Shown: piece after piece, positions 1 to 8,579 of the stretch
Numbering within the stretch: the stretch's first letter is position 1
Layout: each line of letters starts with the position of its first letter
Assembly: GCA_022565395.1 (NCBI GenBank)
Contig: JAIUMV010000004.1
Span: forward strand, 62,001 to 126,000
Direction: 5' to 3'
DNA: 64,000 nt
DNA from: Marinobacter sp.
GTDB taxonomy: Bacteria > Pseudomonadota > Gammaproteobacteria > Pseudomonadales > Oleiphilaceae
Made by a program: the position numbers and the translations under genes
The notes under the pieces: model-generated
Told to the model about the DNA's origin: nothing
Databases searched by the model: none
What the model saw: the letters and a program-made list of their open reading frames with translations, nothing else

Positions 1-1056
1 GGGCTTGAGGCGGTCGATGCGGTCTTCCAACCGGGTCTGGCGATCAGTCTGATAAAAGAAGGCGGCATCAGAAAGACGTGGCCGGATGACCTTTTCATTA
101 CCGGCAACGACCTGAGCCGGGTCCTTGCTCTCCAGATTGGCAACGGTGATGAACAGCGGCAGCATGCGGCCGTTACTGTCCACCACGTGGAAGTACTTCT
201 GATGCTCCTTCATGGACGAAATCAGTGCTTCTGCAGGCACTTCCAGGAAACGCTCCTCGAAGCTGCCCAACAACGGCACCGGCCATTCGTTCAGGGCCGT
301 GACTTCGTCCAGCAGGTCTTCATCAATAACCGCTACGCCCTGCCCTTGCTGTTGTGCAATGGCCGTCACCCCTGCGCGGATTTGCTCCCGGCGGATGGCA
401 AAATCAGCGATCACCTTGCCCTCTTCCTGCAGGATCAGTTCATAGTCATTCGGGGTGGGAATGATCAACTCTTTCGGGCAGTGGAAGCGGTGGCCGCGGG
501 TTTTGTTGCCCGGCACGAAGCCCATGATGGGAGTTTCGATCACCTGATTGCCCAGCAGCAGTAGCACCCATTGTATCGGGCGCACGAATTCGGTTTTATG
601 GGCACCCCAGCGCATGCGCTTGGGGATGGGCAGTTGGTTCAGGGCCTTCTCGATCAATGCCGGTAGCAGCTCGCTGGTGGGCCGGCCTTTGTCCACCGTG
701 CGGTAAATAACCCAGGCGCCTTTATCGGTTTCCAGGGTGTCGAGCTGGTCTGGTGTCACGCCGAGGGAGGTGGCGAACCCGGTGAGTGCGCGGGTGGGGT
801 TGCCTGCATCATCAAAGGCTGCCTTCACGGCCGGGCCGCGACGCTCCACCGGCTTGTCCGGCTGGGCATCCTGCAGGGCACGGATACGGATCGCCAGGCG
901 ACGAGGCGCAGCAAAGCTATGGACCTCACCGTGGCTGACGCCCGCTTCTGCAAGGCCTTGCAACAAACCGTCGGTCAACGCCTGAGACAGGGTCTTGAGG
1001 GCTTTGGGTGGCAGCTCCTCGGTACCGAGTTCAAACAGAAAATCCTGTGTAGCCAT
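1..1056 (-). CDS. glyS: Glycyl-tRNA synthetase beta subunit, partial (N-terminal 352 codons)
   Basis: This is the beta subunit of the bacterial alpha2beta2 glycyl-tRNA synthetase, which with GlyQ charges tRNA-Gly in the cytoplasm. The reverse strand reads open from an ATG at 1056 down to base 1, so the C-terminal half lies outside the window. The N-terminus MATQDFLFELGTEELPPKAL is typical of GlyS. Further in are KRMRWG, a stretch ending SSMKEHQKYF, and FITVANLESKDP, all recognisable GlyS segments. It begins 2 bases after the glyQ stop, so the two subunits are almost certainly co-transcribed and made in step. No frameshift or stop is seen in the visible part. Identity is very sure; only the 3' end is missing. 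Confidence 0.96.
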   Translation of the reverse strand, partial: MATQDFLFELGTEELPPKALKTLSQALTDGLLQGLAEAGVSHGEVHSFAAPRRLAIRIRALQDAQPDKPVERRGPAVKAAFDDAGNPTRALTGFATSLGVTPDQLDTLETDKGAWVIYRTVDKGRPTSELLPALIEKALNQLPIPKRMRWGAHKTEFVRPIQWVLLLLGNQVIETPIMGFVPGNKTRGHRFHCPKELIIPTPNDYELILQEEGKVIADFAIRREQIRAGVTAIAQQQGQGVAVIDEDLLDEVTALNEWPVPLLGSFEERFLEVPAEALISSMKEHQKYFHVVDSNGRMLPLFITVANLESKDPAQVVAGNEKVIRPRLSDAAFFYQTDRQTRLEDRIDRLKP

Positions 1057-1058
1057 GA

Positions 1059-2024
1059 TTATGGGTTCCCTTGTTCGGTATCAGCGGCGGCGGTGGCCAG
1101 CAGTTCCTGGCGCAGGGCTTCCGGTGCCAGTGGGAAGCCCAGGGCCTTGCGACTGTCGAAATAGGCTTGCGCCACAGCCCGTGCCAGAGTGCGCACTCGC
1201 AGGATAAAGCGTTGACGTTCGGTCACTGAGATGGCGTGGCGGGCGTCCAACAGGTTGAAGGTGTGGGATGCCTTGAGTACCTGCTCATAAGCAGGCAGGG
1301 CCAGGCCGGCCTCGATCAGACGCTGGCTCTCTTGCTCATGGGTGTCGAAGCAGTGGAACAGAAACTCGGTATTGGCGTGCTGGAAGTTGTAGGTGGACAT
1401 TTCCACCTCATTCTGGTGAAACACGTCGCCATAAGTGACGGGCCCATCCGGGCCCTGTGTCCATACCAGATCGTAGACACTGTCCACACCCTGCAGGTAC
1501 ATGGCGATACGCTCAAGACCATAGGTAATCTCGCCGGTTACCGGATAGCACTCGATGCCGCCCACCTGCTGGAAATAGGTGAACTGGGTGACTTCCATAC
1601 CGTTGAGCCAGACTTCCCAGCCCAGGCCCCAGGCGCCCAGCGTGGGTGACTCCCAGTTATCCTCAACAAAGCGGATATCGTGCACCAGCGGATCCAGCCC
1701 CAGCGCCTTCAGGGACTCCAGATACAGCTCCTGAATATTGTCCGGCGACGGTTTCAGTACCACCTGAAACTGGTAGTAATGCTGCAGGCGGTTGGGGTTC
1801 TCACCGTAACGGCCGTCGGTTGGGCGGCGGCTGGGCTGCACATAGGCAGAGTTCCAGGTTTCCGGCCCAATAGCCCGCAGGAAAGTGGCGGGGTGGAAGG
1901 TCCCGGCGCCTACTTCCATATCCAGCGGCTGAAGTACCACACAGCCCTGCTGGGCCCAGAAATTCTGCAGGGCGAGGATCAGCCCCTGGAAGGTCTTGAT
2001 GTCCGGAGATGCCATGTTCGTCAT
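1059..2024 (-). CDS. glyQ: Glycyl-tRNA synthetase alpha subunit
   Basis: GlyQ is the catalytic subunit that activates glycine with ATP and, with GlyS, transfers it to tRNA-Gly. At 321 aa it is slightly longer than E. coli GlyQ (303 aa). Family segments are clear: [17 protein letters not shown] near the start, [20 protein letters not shown], and [20 protein letters not shown]. The ATG at 2024 gives MTNMASPD; a second ATG at 2015 is an equally possible start, and neither has a strong ribosome-binding site. It is the first gene of the glyQ-glyS pair. About 160 bases separate it from the next minus-strand gene upstream, so it probably has its own promoter there. Confidence 0.97.
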   Translation of the reverse strand: MTNMASPDIKTFQGLILALQNFWAQQGCVVLQPLDMEVGAGTFHPATFLRAIGPETWNSAYVQPSRRPTDGRYGENPNRLQHYYQFQVVLKPSPDNIQELYLESLKALGLDPLVHDIRFVEDNWESPTLGAWGLGWEVWLNGMEVTQFTYFQQVGGIECYPVTGEITYGLERIAMYLQGVDSVYDLVWTQGPDGPVTYGDVFHQNEVEMSTYNFQHANTEFLFHCFDTHEQESQRLIEAGLALPAYEQVLKASHTFNLLDARHAISVTERQRFILRVRTLARAVAQAYFDSRKALGFPLAPEALRQELLATAAADTEQGNP

Positions 2025-2184
2025 GACGCTAGCCTGTGTTCGGTCTGAATGTGGCGCAGCCGGGGGCTGCGCGTCGAAAAAGGGGGATTATACGCTGCTG
2101 TGATGACGAATTCTAAGGAACCTGTGTCTTTAGTGAACGGCTCGTGGGCGCTGCGCTGTCCATACCTGCGATCACGGGTAACGG

Positions 2185-2514
2185 TCACCAGACAAAGGCT
2201 TTCACCAGTGCAAGGGCGGCGAAGCAGAATATCAGTCCAAACCAGCCAAAAAGCCGGGTGGCTGTGGTGGAGACGGCCGTATTCAGCTCCGGGAACAGGA
2301 TGGCGCCGAAGGACACCAGGGGCACGAGGCCGAAGGCCGGACCGAGCTTTCCTGCTGTCAGCGTTGGGTGGGGCGGGAGCACGAGCAGGATGAGGTAAGC
2401 GGCTTTCACCAGGATGGCGGCCAGCGTGCTCCAAGGGGCCTCCTGTTTATCCCCCATCACCATGTAGAGAATAATCAGAGTGCACGAGGCAGTGAATCCA
2501 ACCCATCCAAGCAA
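2185..2514 (-). CDS. Small membrane protein downstream of trkH, unknown function
   Basis: I do not recognise a named family. The 109-aa product is very hydrophobic and shows about four likely transmembrane segments: residues 3-20, 28-47, 60-78 and 85-107. The sequence ends KAFVW at the C-terminus and contains few charged residues. It starts 27 bases after the trkH stop and runs in the same direction, so it is probably the last gene of the trkA-trkH transcription unit. That position invites a guess of an accessory role in ion transport, but nothing in the sequence proves it. Its base composition does not differ visibly from its neighbours. It is probably real because the hydrophobic pattern is consistent along the whole frame. 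Confidence 0.65.
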   Translation of the reverse strand: MLGWVGFTASCTLIILYMVMGDKQEAPWSTLAAILVKAAYLILLVLPPHPTLTAGKLGPAFGLVPLVSFGAILFPELNTAVSTTATRLFGWFGLIFCFAALALVKAFVW

Positions 2515-2541
2515 TGACCACCTCCTTGTCGTAGGCGCGGA

Positions 2542-3990
2542 TCAGCGGCGCCAGAACGCCGGTGTCAATAATACCAGCAGGGTAAAGACTTCCAGCCGCC
2601 CCAGCAGCATGGCGAAGCAGAGTACCCATTTGGCGGTGTCATTGATATCGCCGTAGTGGTAGGCCACGTCACCCAGGCCCGGGCCCAGGTTATTGATGGC
2701 GGACCCCACCGCAGTCCAGGCGGTGACCTGATCCAGGCCGGTGGCCAGCAGGATAATCAGCATCACTACAAACATCAGCATGTAGACAGAAAAGAAGCCC
2801 CACACTGCCTGCAGTACCCGGTCGGATACCGGGCGATTGCCCAGTTTGACGGGAATCACCGCGTTGGGGTGCAGTAGTCGGCGCATTTCCCGGGTGCCCT
2901 GACGATAGATCAGCAGGATGCGCATGACTTTCATGCCACCGCCGGTGGAGCCGGCACAGCCACCCATGAAGGCCATGACGAACAGCATAAAGGGCAGCAT
3001 CAGGGGCCAGAGGGCAAAATCAGCGGCGGAATAGCCGGTGGTGGTGGCGATAGAAACCACCTGGAAGATACCTTTATGCACCGATTCCCAGGGGCTCAGG
3101 GTGGCGGTGGCAATCAGCACGACAATGGTCACGACAATGGCGCCGCCGAGCATGGAGAGGTAGAAGCGGAACTCCGGGTCACGCCAGTAGGCGCGGGGAC
3201 TTTTCATCCGCCAGGCGAGGAAATGCAGGGCGAAGTTGGCGCCACAGAGGATCATGAACACCACGGCAATCATTTCGATCAGGGCGCTGTCGAAGTGGCC
3301 GATGCTGGCGTCGTAGGTGGAGAAGCCACCGATGGCGACGGTAGAGAAGCTGTGGGCGATGGCATCGAACCCGCTCATCCCGGCCAGCCAATAGGCCGTG
3401 GCGCAGGCAACCGTGAGGGCGACATAAATGTACCAGAGGGCCTTGGCGGTCTCGGCAATCCGTGGTGTCAGTTTGTTGTCCTTCACCGGCCCGGGCACCT
3501 CGGCCCGGTACAGCTGCATACCCCCGATACCCAGCATGGGCAGGATGGCTACCGCCAGTACAATGATGCCCATGCCCCCTAACCACTGCAGCTGCTGGCG
3601 ATACCAGAGAATGGACTTGGGCAGATCATCGATACCGATGATGACGGTGGAGCCAGTAGTAGTGAGGCCGGACATGGCCTCGAACAGGGCATCTACATAG
3701 GTATAGGGGGCGTTCTCACTGAGGTAGAAGGGGATGGAGCCCGCCACACTGAGGGAGACCCAGAACAGGGTGGTGACCAGAAAGCCGTCACGGATTTTCA
3801 GCTCACCTGTCTCATTGCGAAAGGGTGCCCAGATGGACATACCGGTCATGAAGATGATCAGCAGACCATTGAAAAAGCGCTCCCACTGGCCGTCATCGTA
3901 GTAGAGGGCTATCAACAGCGGTGGCAGCATGGTCAGGCTGAACAGCATCAGCAGCAAACCCAGCACCTTGGCAATGACCGGAAATTGCAT
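2542..3990 (-). CDS. trkH: Trk system potassium uptake protein TrkH
   Basis: TrkH is the K+-translocating inner-membrane subunit of the Trk uptake system, gated by the cytoplasmic TrkA. The 482-aa length matches E. coli TrkH (483 aa). It has many hydrophobic segments and the repeated pore-loop sequences of the superfamily of K+ transporters, for example GLTTTGSTVI, TTTGYSAADF and GGCAGSTGGGMKVMR, which carry the selectivity-filter glycines. The start at 3990 lies 18 bases after the trkA stop, so trkA and trkH form one unit. In related gammaproteobacteria the same fmt-rsmB-trkA-trkH order is common. A four-helix small protein follows. No odd features are seen. Confidence 0.96.
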   Translation of the reverse strand: MQFPVIAKVLGLLLMLFSLTMLPPLLIALYYDDGQWERFFNGLLIIFMTGMSIWAPFRNETGELKIRDGFLVTTLFWVSLSVAGSIPFYLSENAPYTYVDALFEAMSGLTTTGSTVIIGIDDLPKSILWYRQQLQWLGGMGIIVLAVAILPMLGIGGMQLYRAEVPGPVKDNKLTPRIAETAKALWYIYVALTVACATAYWLAGMSGFDAIAHSFSTVAIGGFSTYDASIGHFDSALIEMIAVVFMILCGANFALHFLAWRMKSPRAYWRDPEFRFYLSMLGGAIVVTIVVLIATATLSPWESVHKGIFQVVSIATTTGYSAADFALWPLMLPFMLFVMAFMGGCAGSTGGGMKVMRILLIYRQGTREMRRLLHPNAVIPVKLGNRPVSDRVLQAVWGFFSVYMLMFVVMLIILLATGLDQVTAWTAVGSAINNLGPGLGDVAYHYGDINDTAKWVLCFAMLLGRLEVFTLLVLLTPAFWRR

Positions 3991-4008
3991 GGTCGCAGTG
4001 CTCCCTGC

Positions 4009-5409
4009 TCAGAAGAAGGTCAGGCCAACGGCGAACAGCCGTTCAACCTCACGTATTTTTGACTTGTCCACCAGGAACAGAATCAGGTGATCATCTGATT
4101 GGACCCGTAAATGGTCATGGGCGATCAGCACTTCATTGTTGCGCACTATGGCACCGATGGTGGTGCCGGAGGGCAGCTTGATTTCATCCAGCCGCTTGCC
4201 CACCACCTTGGAGCTGCGGCTGTCACCGTGTGCGATGGCTTCAATGGCTTCAGCCGCGCCCCGACGTAGTGAGTAAGCATTCACTACATCTCCTCGCCGC
4301 ACATAAGTTAGCAGGCTGCCTATGGTGGTTTGCTGGGGCGAAATGGCGACATCGATCTCGCCACCCTGAATCAGGTCCACATAGTCCGGGTTGTTGATCA
4401 GGGTCAGTACCTTGCGGGCACCCAGGCGCTTGGCCAGCAGCGACGCCATGATGTTGGCCTCGTCATCGTTGGTCACCGCACAGAACACATCGGTGCTTTC
4501 GATATTTTCTTCCAGCAGGATGTCCTTGTTGGCGGCATTGCCTTCCAGCACGATGGTCTTGCGCAGGTTTTCCGATAGCAGCACGCAGCGCTCCGGATCA
4601 CGTTCAAGCAGTTTGACCTGGTAGCGGCCTTCCAGGGTGCGCGCCAGACGTTGACCAATATTGCCGCCACCACAAATGAAGATGCGTTTGTAAGGCTTCT
4701 CCATCGGCTGCAATTCGCTCATGACAGCTCGGATATGGTCGGTGGCTGCAATAAAAAAGACTTCATCGCCGTCTTCAATGACCGTCGTGCCTTCCGGCAT
4801 GATAGGGCGATTTTTGCGGAAGATAGCCGCCACCCGGGTATCGATCTTGGGCATGTGGGAGCGCAGGAAGGCCAGCTCATGCCCTACCAGCGGACCGCCC
4901 TGCACGGCGCGAATCCCCACCAGTCGTGCCAGGCTGTTGGCGAACTCCACCACCTGCAGCGCTCCCGGGTATTCAATCAGGCGGGTGATATGGTCGGTGA
5001 CCACCTGCTCCGGACTGATCAGCACATCAATGGGAAAGCCGCCTTTGCTGTTGCCGGCGTCTTCATCACGCTTGTGGAACAGCTCTTTGCGGGACAGGTA
5101 GGCATTGGCCCGTACTCGGCTGATGATTTTTGGCGTATTGAACAGCATGTGGGCCACCTGGCAGGCCACCATGTTGGTTTCATCACTGTTGGTGACTGCG
5201 ATCAGCATGTCAGCATCTTCACAACCAGCCTGGCGCAGCACCGTGGGGTAGGATGCACGGCCCAGTACGGTGCGAATATCCAGCCGGTCCTGCAACTCCC
5301 GCAACCGCGTACTGTCGCTGTCCACCACGGTAATGTCGTTGGCTTCATTGGTCAGGGTATCCGCCAGTGATCCGCCGACCTGACCCGCGCCCAGGATAAT
5401 TATTTTCAT
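4009..5409 (-). CDS. trkA: Trk system potassium uptake regulatory protein TrkA
   Basis: TrkA is the peripheral, nucleotide-binding regulator that assembles on the cytoplasmic face of TrkH and gates K+ uptake. The protein of 466 aa (E. coli 458) contains two RCK units. The first opens with the Rossmann motif [16 protein letters not shown], and the second begins near residue 235 with [15 protein letters not shown]; each is followed by a TrkA-C type region. The acidic residue at the end of the second strand of each Rossmann fold (VVDSD, LLERD) fits NAD(H) binding. It lies between rsmB (35-base gap) and trkH (18-base gap), all on the minus strand, so it is probably part of one long transcript. 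Confidence 0.96.
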   Translation of the reverse strand: MKIIILGAGQVGGSLADTLTNEANDITVVDSDSTRLRELQDRLDIRTVLGRASYPTVLRQAGCEDADMLIAVTNSDETNMVACQVAHMLFNTPKIISRVRANAYLSRKELFHKRDEDAGNSKGGFPIDVLISPEQVVTDHITRLIEYPGALQVVEFANSLARLVGIRAVQGGPLVGHELAFLRSHMPKIDTRVAAIFRKNRPIMPEGTTVIEDGDEVFFIAATDHIRAVMSELQPMEKPYKRIFICGGGNIGQRLARTLEGRYQVKLLERDPERCVLLSENLRKTIVLEGNAANKDILLEENIESTDVFCAVTNDDEANIMASLLAKRLGARKVLTLINNPDYVDLIQGGEIDVAISPQQTTIGSLLTYVRRGDVVNAYSLRRGAAEAIEAIAHGDSRSSKVVGKRLDEIKLPSGTTIGAIVRNNEVLIAHDHLRVQSDDHLILFLVDKSKIREVERLFAVGLTFF

Positions 5410-5444
5410 GTCAGACTAACCTTTTTGCAGTACCGTTTGCTGAC

Positions 5445-6749
5445 TCACGCTACCGGGCTTTGGCTCAGGCAGGCGTAAAAGAAGCCGTCGTGGCTGTCCA
5501 TGGCGGGCAGCAGCTGTTGCCCAAAGCCGGTATCCAGGCCCCAGGCCAGGTTATCCGGCAGGGTAAGCCGGGCGTCGGGGTGCTGTTTCAGGAACCGCTG
5601 GATTATACGGCTATTCTCCTGTGGGAACACCGAACAGGTGGCATACAAAAGTCGACCGCCGGGTGCCAGCAAGGGCCAGAGCTTTTCCAGCAGATCAAGC
5701 TGGATGGTTGCCAGGGCACTGATATCCCCTTCCCGGCGCAACAGCTTGATGTCAGGGTGCCGGCGAATCACGCCACTGGCACTGCAGGGTACATCCAGCA
5801 GTATCCGGTCAAAGGGCTTGCCATCCCACCATTGCCTGACATCGGCTGCGTCCCCCGCCAGTACCTCCGCGTGCAAATCCAGCCGCTCCAGATTTTCATG
5901 CACCCGGGCCAGACGCTCCGGGGCACTGTCGATGGCGACCATCTCCCCTTGGCCGCCGATCTGTTCCAGCATGGCACAGGTTTTACCCCCTGGCGCGGCG
6001 CAGGCATCCAGCAGGCGCTGGCCGGGTTGCAGGTCCAGCAAGGTGGTGCACAGCTGGGCAGCCTCATCCTGCACGCTGACGGCGCCATCGGCAAAGCCCG
6101 GCAGTTGTTCAACCGGCACGGGTCGGGTCAGTTGGATGCCCCAGGGGGCAAACCGGCAGGGGCTGGCGTCAATGCCCTGCTCCGCCAGCAGCTCCAGATA
6201 AGCTTGCCGACTGTAGCGGATGGCATTGACCCGCAGGGTCATGGGGGCCTGGGTGTTGTTGGTGGTGAGAATCTCCCGCCAGTGCTCGGGCCAGTTATGC
6301 TGCAGTTTGGCGACCAGCCAGTCGGGGTGGCTGTAGCGCGCGGCCTCATCGGTGGGTTCGGGCTCGCCTTCCCGCTGTGCGGCCCGTAAGACCGCATTCA
6401 CCATGCCGGCCAGTTGCGGCTTGCCCAGCGCCTTGCAGGCTTCTACGGTTTCATTGAGTATTGCATGGCTAGCCTGGTGGCTGTGGCGTAACTGGAACAG
6501 CCCCACCAGCAACAACGCGACTATATCCTGATCCTGCTTGCGCAGGGGCTTGTGCAGGCGCTGATTCAGCTCCGACTGCAGGCGCTGGAACCAGCGGCAG
6601 GTACCAAAGCACAACGCCTGGAGCTCCGGGCGCTGGGCGGGCGGCAGTTGGCTCAGCGCGGGTGGCAGGCACTGGCTCAGGGATTGACCGGTACGCACCT
6701 GCTGAACAACCCGGGCGGCCAGCGCACGCAGAGGAAGGGGGTGGGCCAT
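5445..6749 (-). CDS. rsmB: 16S rRNA m5C967 methyltransferase RsmB
   Basis: RsmB (Sun/Fmu) methylates C967 of 16S rRNA with S-adenosylmethionine. The 434-aa protein has the usual two parts: an N-terminal NusB-like helical domain (about residues 1-135) and a C-terminal Rossmann methyltransferase. The SAM motif DACAAPGGKTCAML and the catalytic motif DVPCSASGVIRRHPD, with the nucleophilic cysteine in PCS, are present. A second conserved cysteine lies in YATCSVFPQEN. Length is close to E. coli (429 aa). Its ATG abuts the fmt stop with no gap, which indicates translational coupling in the fmt-rsmB pair. No anomalies. Confidence 0.96.
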   Translation of the reverse strand: MAHPLPLRALAARVVQQVRTGQSLSQCLPPALSQLPPAQRPELQALCFGTCRWFQRLQSELNQRLHKPLRKQDQDIVALLLVGLFQLRHSHQASHAILNETVEACKALGKPQLAGMVNAVLRAAQREGEPEPTDEAARYSHPDWLVAKLQHNWPEHWREILTTNNTQAPMTLRVNAIRYSRQAYLELLAEQGIDASPCRFAPWGIQLTRPVPVEQLPGFADGAVSVQDEAAQLCTTLLDLQPGQRLLDACAAPGGKTCAMLEQIGGQGEMVAIDSAPERLARVHENLERLDLHAEVLAGDAADVRQWWDGKPFDRILLDVPCSASGVIRRHPDIKLLRREGDISALATIQLDLLEKLWPLLAPGGRLLYATCSVFPQENSRIIQRFLKQHPDARLTLPDNLAWGLDTGFGQQLLPAMDSHDGFFYACLSQSPVA

Positions 6750-7685
6750 TTAGTGCAGCACCTCGCCGGGGTTAAGCAGGGGCTTGCCACCATTAATCAG
6801 GTCACTGGCGGTCATGGCACGAGTGCCAGGCAGCTGCAGCTGAGTAATCCGCAGAACCTGATCGGCGGTGGCCACATCGATACCGGCACGCTCCCGGCAC
6901 AGCACGGTGCCGGCGGGCTGCGGACTGATCTGGTCCAGCACCTCCGCCTGATGCAGCCGGATGCGTTGGTCGCCAAGATCGGTAAAAGTGCCTGGCCAGG
7001 GGTTGAAGGCGCGGATCAGCCGCTGAATGATGGCGGCGGATTGTTGCCAGTCAATATGCCCCTCATCTTTGCTGAGCTTATGGGCGTAGTTGGCCAGGCT
7101 GTTGTCCTGGGGCTCTGCGGTCAGGGTGCCCTCGTTCAGCCCCCTCAGTGCCTGCAGGATAGCCTCACCGCCAAGAACCGCCAGGCGGTCATGCAAGCTG
7201 CCGCCGGTGTCCTCCAGTGTTATGGGGGTGGCCAGTTTCAGCAGCATGTCGCCGGTGTCCAGGCCTGCATCCATCTGCATGATGGTGATGCCGGTCTCCG
7301 TATCGCCGGCGGCAATGGCGCGCTGGATGGGCGCAGCGCCGCGCCAGCGGGGCAGCAGGGAGGCATGGATGTTGAGGCAGCCCAGGCGGGGAATATCCAG
7401 TACGGTTTGTGGCAGGATCAGGCCATAAGCCGCCACAATCATCAGATCCGGCTGCAGGGCGGCCAGTGCGTCCCGGTCCTCCTGCTGGCGGAAATTCTCC
7501 GGTTGCATTACCGGGATAGCCGCATCCAGCGCCACCTGTTTGACCGGGCTGGGCATGAGTTTGCGGCCGCGCCCTGCCGGGCGGTCGGGCTGGGTGTAAA
7601 CAGCGACCACCTGGTGGCCCTGATTCAGCAGCGCTTGCAAGGCTGTTGCGGCAAACGCCGGTGTACCGGCAAAAACTATACGCAC
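6750..7685 (-). CDS. fmt: Methionyl-tRNA formyltransferase
   Basis: Fmt formylates Met-tRNAfMet from 10-formyltetrahydrofolate so that translation can initiate. The 311-aa protein (E. coli 315) starts MRIVFAGTPAFAA. It has the folate/catalytic segment LNIHASLLPRWRGAAPIQRA, with the family's Asn-x-His and SLLPRWRGAAP signature. The C-terminal domain (about 205-311) contains the tRNA-binding region with FNPWPGTF. It is followed without a gap by rsmB. Upstream, 72 bases separate it from def, and that gap holds a terminator-like hairpin, so fmt may be partly uncoupled from def. Confidence 0.96.
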   Translation of the reverse strand: MRIVFAGTPAFAATALQALLNQGHQVVAVYTQPDRPAGRGRKLMPSPVKQVALDAAIPVMQPENFRQQEDRDALAALQPDLMIVAAYGLILPQTVLDIPRLGCLNIHASLLPRWRGAAPIQRAIAAGDTETGITIMQMDAGLDTGDMLLKLATPITLEDTGGSLHDRLAVLGGEAILQALRGLNEGTLTAEPQDNSLANYAHKLSKDEGHIDWQQSAAIIQRLIRAFNPWPGTFTDLGDQRIRLHQAEVLDQISPQPAGTVLCRERAGIDVATADQVLRITQLQLPGTRAMTASDLINGGKPLLNPGEVLH

Positions 7686-7702
7686 CCGTAACTCCTCATA
7701 CG

Positions 7703-7725
7703 AAAAAACCGGGCCTGAACCCGGT
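7703..7725 (-). terminator. Rho-independent terminator or attenuator between def and fmt
   Basis: On the minus strand a 6-bp GC stem, ACCGGG pairing with CCCGGT around a six-base loop, is followed directly by a run of six T. This is the standard intrinsic terminator shape for transcripts leaving def. Because fmt starts only about 18 bases beyond it, the site could stop def transcripts or act as a partial terminator that sets the def:fmt ratio. The structure is seen in sequence; the role is inferred. Confidence 0.7.
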
Positions 7726-7757
7726 CTGTAAAATCTGAAGTTTTCAGCGGCTGGCCA

Positions 7758-8261
7758 TCAGGCCCGCACCTTGTGCTGCTTTTCCAGCTTCTTGCGGATG
7801 CGATTGCGCTTCAGGGGGCTCAGATAATCCACAAATAGCTTGCCCTTGAGGTGGTCCATCTCGTGCTGGATACAGACCGCCAGCAGTCCGGAGGCCTCCA
7901 TTTCAAAGGGCTTGCCGTCTCTCCCCAGGGCCTTGACCCGGATATGGTTGATGCGGGTCACTTCTTCGTAGAAGCCAGGCACCGACAGGCAGCCCTCCTG
8001 CATGTCTTCCATCTCACCATCCAGCACCTCAATCTCAGGATTGATGAGTACCAGTGGCTGGCTACGGTCTTCCGACAGGTCGATAACAATAACCTGTTTG
8101 TGGACATTGACCTGGGTAGCGGCCAGGCCAATACCCGGCGCGTCGTACATGGTCTCGAACATGTTATCGACCAGCGTACGAATCTCATCCGTGACTTCGG
8201 CCACCGGTTTGGCTACCGTGCGCAGGCGTGGGTCAGGGAATTCAAGGATATCAAGTAACAT
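7758..8261 (-). CDS. def: Peptide deformylase
   Basis: Def removes the formyl group from the N-terminal methionine of nascent proteins, the step that matches Fmt next door. I place the start at the ATG at 8261 ([14 protein letters not shown]), which gives 167 aa (E. coli 169). The longer reading frame to 8321 adds residues unlike any deformylase. All three motifs are present: GIGLAATQ (residues 43-50), EGCLS with metal-binding Cys91, and HEMDH with metal ligands His133 and His137 and catalytic Glu134. The C-terminus is rich in Lys/Arg ([14 protein letters not shown]), usual for the family. It is transcribed divergently from the LysM gene. Confidence 0.97.
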   Translation of the reverse strand: MLLDILEFPDPRLRTVAKPVAEVTDEIRTLVDNMFETMYDAPGIGLAATQVNVHKQVIVIDLSEDRSQPLVLINPEIEVLDGEMEDMQEGCLSVPGFYEEVTRINHIRVKALGRDGKPFEMEASGLLAVCIQHEMDHLKGKLFVDYLSPLKRNRIRKKLEKQHKVRA

Positions 8262-8477
8262 AGGGCACCAATTCTCGCTGCGGCCAGGGTTGTCACGGAA
8301 ATGCGACAGCGTACTGCGCAAATTTGTTCCCGGCGACTATTATACCCCTTTATTATCCCTTATCTTTCGGGGTGAGTACAAACTGACCAGTAGATTATCC
8401 GGTTGTGGCGGGTGTGATAAATAGCTCACCTCTGACCGGGATCAGTGTAGAATTTGCCCGAAGAATAAAAGATAACA

Positions 8478-8529
8478 TCACAATTTGCCGAACATCTTCT
8501 ATAGTAAGGTGACTGACAACAAATTGTGA
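8478..8529. promoter_or_regulatory. Long-spaced perfect inverted repeat upstream of the LysM gene
   Basis: TCACAATTTG at 8478-8487 is repeated as its exact reverse complement, CAAATTGTGA, at 8520-8529. The centres are 42 bases apart, about four turns of B-DNA. A TATAGT hexamer at 8500-8505, a reasonable -10 box for a plus-strand promoter, sits between the arms. The site lies in the 318-base divergent gap between def and the LysM gene. It could be a pair of operator half-sites for a looping or tetrameric regulator, or the loop of a transcript. The repeat is seen; the function is inferred. Confidence 0.45.
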
Positions 8530-8579
8530 CGGTGGGCTCCTGCCCGCATCATTAAGGCAAGCGATCAAGGATACAGACA

